From: an uncultured Bacteroides sp.
GTDB lineage: Bacteria; Bacteroidota; Bacteroidia; Bacteroidales; Bacteroidaceae
Direction: 5' to 3'
Length of the DNA stretch: 6,296 nucleotides
Assembly: GCA_900555635.1 (NCBI GenBank)
Contig: USLU01000148.1
Span: forward strand, 1-6,296
Part shown: piece after piece, positions 6,193 through 6,296 of the stretch
How the letters are laid out: each line of letters begins with the position of its first letter
Position numbering within the stretch: the first letter of the stretch is position 1
The notes under the pieces: generated by a model
The model's database searches: none
The model's input: only the letters and a program-made list of their open reading frames with translations
Told to the model about the DNA's origin: nothing
Translations under genes and position numbers: made by a program

Positions 6193-6296
6193 TTATTCGA
6201 GGATAACTACACGGTTCAAGAAGTTCTTACCAAACATGTTAGCAGTACCACCGAATCCGATAAGTTCAAGTTGATCTTTGTTAACGCCTTGCTTAA
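6193..6296 (-). CDS. OmpA-family outer-membrane protein, C-terminal fragment
   Basis: Only the last 33 residues and a TAA stop lie in the window; the gene continues past position 6296 (5' end missing). The fragment contains DQLELIGFGG and ends FLNRVVILE. This matches the last strand and helix of OmpA-like peptidoglycan-binding domains, where G(Y/F)G is followed by an NRRV-type motif, here NRVV. Such proteins anchor the outer membrane to peptidoglycan. Codon choice is strongly biased (GGT, AAC, GTT, CGT, TTC, ATC), unlike the neighbouring genes, which fits a highly expressed major outer-membrane protein. The strong terminator after it supports a separate transcription unit. The N-terminal barrel cannot be seen, so other OmpA-domain proteins remain possible. 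Confidence 0.75.
   Translation of the reverse strand, partial: KQGVNKDQLELIGFGGTANMFGKNFLNRVVILE

Overview
This window looks like an ordinary chromosomal stretch of a Bacteroidales bacterium, most likely Bacteroides or a close relative. The evidence is the protein families present, AT-rich spacers with no recognisable Shine-Dalgarno sequence before any start codon, and sequences upstream of several genes that match the Bacteroides -7 promoter element TAnnTTTG. Species cannot be fixed from the sequence alone. Every gene I can support is on the minus strand, so transcription runs from high to low coordinates.

Layout in the direction of transcription: (1) the last 33 codons of an OmpA-type outer-membrane protein (6193-6296, cut by the window end), closed by a strong hairpin terminator (6131-6160). 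(2) A 250-residue exported YjbH-domain protein (5317-6069) that follows its own putative -7 box and ends in a second hairpin terminator (5266-5300). (3) ruvX/yqgF (4778-5203) and def (4198-4755), 22 bp apart and probably co-transcribed, with a short tandem repeat filling their junction. (4) A 681-residue exported protein with about 14 tetratricopeptide repeats (2037-4082), preceded by a putative promoter bracketed by a perfect 10-bp inverted repeat. (5) thrS, threonyl-tRNA synthetase (18-1958), complete, with its own putative promoter; the window ends 17 bp after it.

Functionally the window falls into two parts. ruvX (16S rRNA maturation), def (N-terminal deformylation) and thrS (tRNA charging) form a translation group, interrupted by the envelope-targeted TPR gene. 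The OmpA and YjbH-domain genes are envelope genes, insulated from each other and from ruvX by hairpin terminators. No obvious terminator lies between ruvX and thrS, so read-through from ruvX to thrS is plausible, with internal promoters before the TPR gene and thrS.

I see no mobile element, CRISPR array, tRNA, rRNA, riboswitch or defence system, and no gene-free stretch over about 125 bp. I did not find a novel biological system. The points most worth checking are the inverted repeat around the TPR-gene promoter, a TPR unit split by an insertion of about 29 residues, the uncharacterised middle of the TPR protein, the stand-alone short YjbH protein, and the tandem repeat at the end of ruvX.
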